A program made the position numbers and the translations under genes. From Dehalococcoidia bacterium (GTDB lineage Bacteria > Chloroflexota > Dehalococcoidia > SZUA-161): a stretch of DNA of 6,047 nt. Positions 4,842 through 6,047 of the stretch are shown here, in pieces (the first letter of the stretch is position 1; every line of letters begins with the position of its first letter). The notes below the pieces were generated by a model. That model did no database searches, was not told where the DNA came from, and was given only the letters and a program-made list of their open reading frames with translations. The DNA is taken from contig SOKG01000302.1 of the NCBI GenBank assembly GCA_004376205.1, positions 1-6,047 of the forward strand, in the 5' to 3' direction.

Positions 4842-6047
4842 ATGCAGACAGGAGTCCTAGCGAAGCTACAGCGCCACCTATCGGAGCCCCGTGGCCAGGC
4901 TGTTCTGGTATTTCTCGTCCTCGTGGTCTCTCTGATCGTGCGCTTGCTCCTATTCCGCGTAGAGGGATGCTATGGTGACCTGGAAGTGTTCAAGTGGTGG
5001 TTCAACACTGCTGCCGATGGCGGGTTGCCCGCCTTTTACGATAACGCTTGGTCCGACTACCCGCCGTTAAACATCTATATCTTCTGGGTGTGCGGGAAAC
5101 TGGCCCACGCCCTAGGCCCGGATAGCCTGCCCACCTTCATTAAGCTCCCCGGGAACCTGTTCGATCTTGCCACAGCCTTCCTCATCTTCCGCTTCCTGCG
5201 CCCGAGGTTCTCTTTCAAGGTTTCCCTGGCAGTTATGGCCATCTACGCCTTTAACCCTGCAACCATCTTCGACCTGGCGGTGTGGGGACAGATGGACTCC
5301 ATCTACACCTTCTTCATGGTTGCATCCCTTTACTCAGCGCTACGCTCGAAGTTCGAACTATCAGGGGGCCTGCTGGCCCTCGCCATACTAACCAAGCCTC
5401 AAAGCATTGTACTGCTGCCTGTTATAGCCTACGTGATCTGGAGAAATGGGGACTGGCGGCGTGTTCTGTGCAGCAGCGCTGTTTTTGGAGCGGTCGTCTT
5501 CCTGGTTATCCTCCCCTTCAACTGGGACAACCCGATAGCATTCGTGCTCGACCGTTACATTAGCGACGAAGCGGGCTACAATTTGTATCCCTTCAACAGT
5601 GCCCACGCCTATAACTTCTGGGCGCTGCTCGGATTTTGGAAGTCGGACACTATTGCCCACCTCGGCCTGACCTATCAGCAGTGGGGCGGTCTGGCCTTCG
5701 GTGCCTTCGCCGCCTTCGTCATGTGGCAGCTCCACCGCAGGTACGAGCCCAGAGCAGCCATTTTCGCCGTATTCTTACTGGCGTTTGGTTTTTTTATGCT
5801 GATGACCAGAATGCACGAACGGTATTATTTCTCCGTCTTCGCCCTCCTGGCCCTGGGCTGGTACACGCGGTTCACAATCTGGATCTACCTGGGGCTTGCG
5901 GCGACGTACATCGCGAACTTGGCCTACGTGCTGTCACTCGCCAGTGCCGACATTTATTGGATCCCCGACGGCCACTGGTCAATTTACGTTCTGGTTCCTG
6001 CGAATATCATTCTGTTCGGCTTATCCATTTGGACTTTCTACAGAATG
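4842..6047 (+). CDS. GT-C-type membrane glycosyltransferase, Gpi18-like mannosyltransferase (3' end missing)
   Basis: A polytopic membrane protein, 402 codons in the window with no stop before the edge. The first membrane span is about 20-39, followed by an outside loop with GDLEVFKWW (45-53), whose Asp46 is the likely catalytic or metal-linked acidic residue of the GT-C fold. WSDYPP (70-75), FNPATIFDLAVWGQMDSIY (137-155), LAILTKPQ (180-187) and TRMHERYYF (322-330) match the pattern I know from Gpi18/PIG-V-like and related polyprenol-phosphate-sugar-dependent transferases. At least seven further hydrophobic segments follow. Such enzymes move a sugar, typically mannose, from a lipid-phosphate donor to a lipid or protein acceptor on the outer face of the membrane. 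The ATG at 4842 is preferred over an in-frame TTG at 4827. The ribosome site (GCGAG) is weak. The actual sugar and acceptor are unknown. Confidence 0.85.
   Translation, partial: MQTGVLAKLQRHLSEPRGQAVLVFLVLVVSLIVRLLLFRVEGCYGDLEVFKWWFNTAADGGLPAFYDNAWSDYPPLNIYIFWVCGKLAHALGPDSLPTFIKLPGNLFDLATAFLIFRFLRPRFSFKVSLAVMAIYAFNPATIFDLAVWGQMDSIYTFFMVASLYSALRSKFELSGGLLALAILTKPQSIVLLPVIAYVIWRNGDWRRVLCSSAVFGAVVFLVILPFNWDNPIAFVLDRYISDEAGYNLYPFNSAHAYNFWALLGFWKSDTIAHLGLTYQQWGGLAFGAFAAFVMWQLHRRYEPRAAIFAVFLLAFGFFMLMTRMHERYYFSVFALLALGWYTRFTIWIYLGLAATYIANLAYVLSLASADIYWIPDGHWSIYVLVPANIILFGLSIWTFYRM

Noticed and set aside
5388..5735. A 115-codon minus-strand open frame inside the glycosyltransferase gene
   Set aside because: It is antisense to a continuous membrane-protein frame with conserved GT-C motifs; no domain or ribosome site is visible.

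Overview
The window reads as a chromosomal segment of a free-living bacterium with moderately high GC. No phage genes, transposase or plasmid functions are visible. The gene set resembles an uncultured Chloroflexota, perhaps Dehalococcoidia. That is a low-confidence guess from memory, based on a short FtsY without an acidic domain, an rnc-ftsY pair and dispersed repeats with a TTCGACARGCTCA core. No marker in the window settles the taxonomy.

Left half (1-2907, all minus strand). Read in transcription order, this looks like a surface-glycan or natural-product tailoring operon. It holds a six-hairpin 'prenyltransferase/squalene-cyclase-like' (alpha/alpha) barrel protein (2907-1915), a class I SAM methyltransferase (1906-1259) and a radical SAM/SPASM enzyme (815 to beyond base 1). 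The first two are only 8 nt apart, with the methyltransferase Shine-Dalgarno overlapping the upstream stop. A small GIY-YIG nuclease-domain gene (1180-845) lies between the methyltransferase and the radical SAM gene. It is bracketed by palindromic repeats and looks like a small cassette (about 868-1247) that entered the operon.

Centre (2908-3059). This is a divergent intergenic region. A strong sigma-70-type promoter (TTGACA, 17 bp, TATCAT) points right toward rnc. A weaker one (TTGACA, 17 bp, TACCCT) points left toward the tailoring operon.

Right half (3060-6047, all plus strand). RNase III (rnc, GTG start) and the signal-recognition-particle receptor FtsY (ftsY) form a tight housekeeping operon with a 10-nt gap. 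After 158 nt without a gene comes a polytopic GT-C-type glycosyltransferase of the Gpi18-like mannosyltransferase kind. It runs off the right edge.

The most interesting items are: the repeat-bounded GIY-YIG cassette, whose repeats are translated in the same frame at both ends of the ORF; the head-to-head hairpin repeats beside it; a Cys where RNase III normally has a metal-binding Asp; a probable pair of compensating frameshifts in the radical SAM gene; and the barrel-protein/methyltransferase/radical-SAM operon, whose product is unknown.
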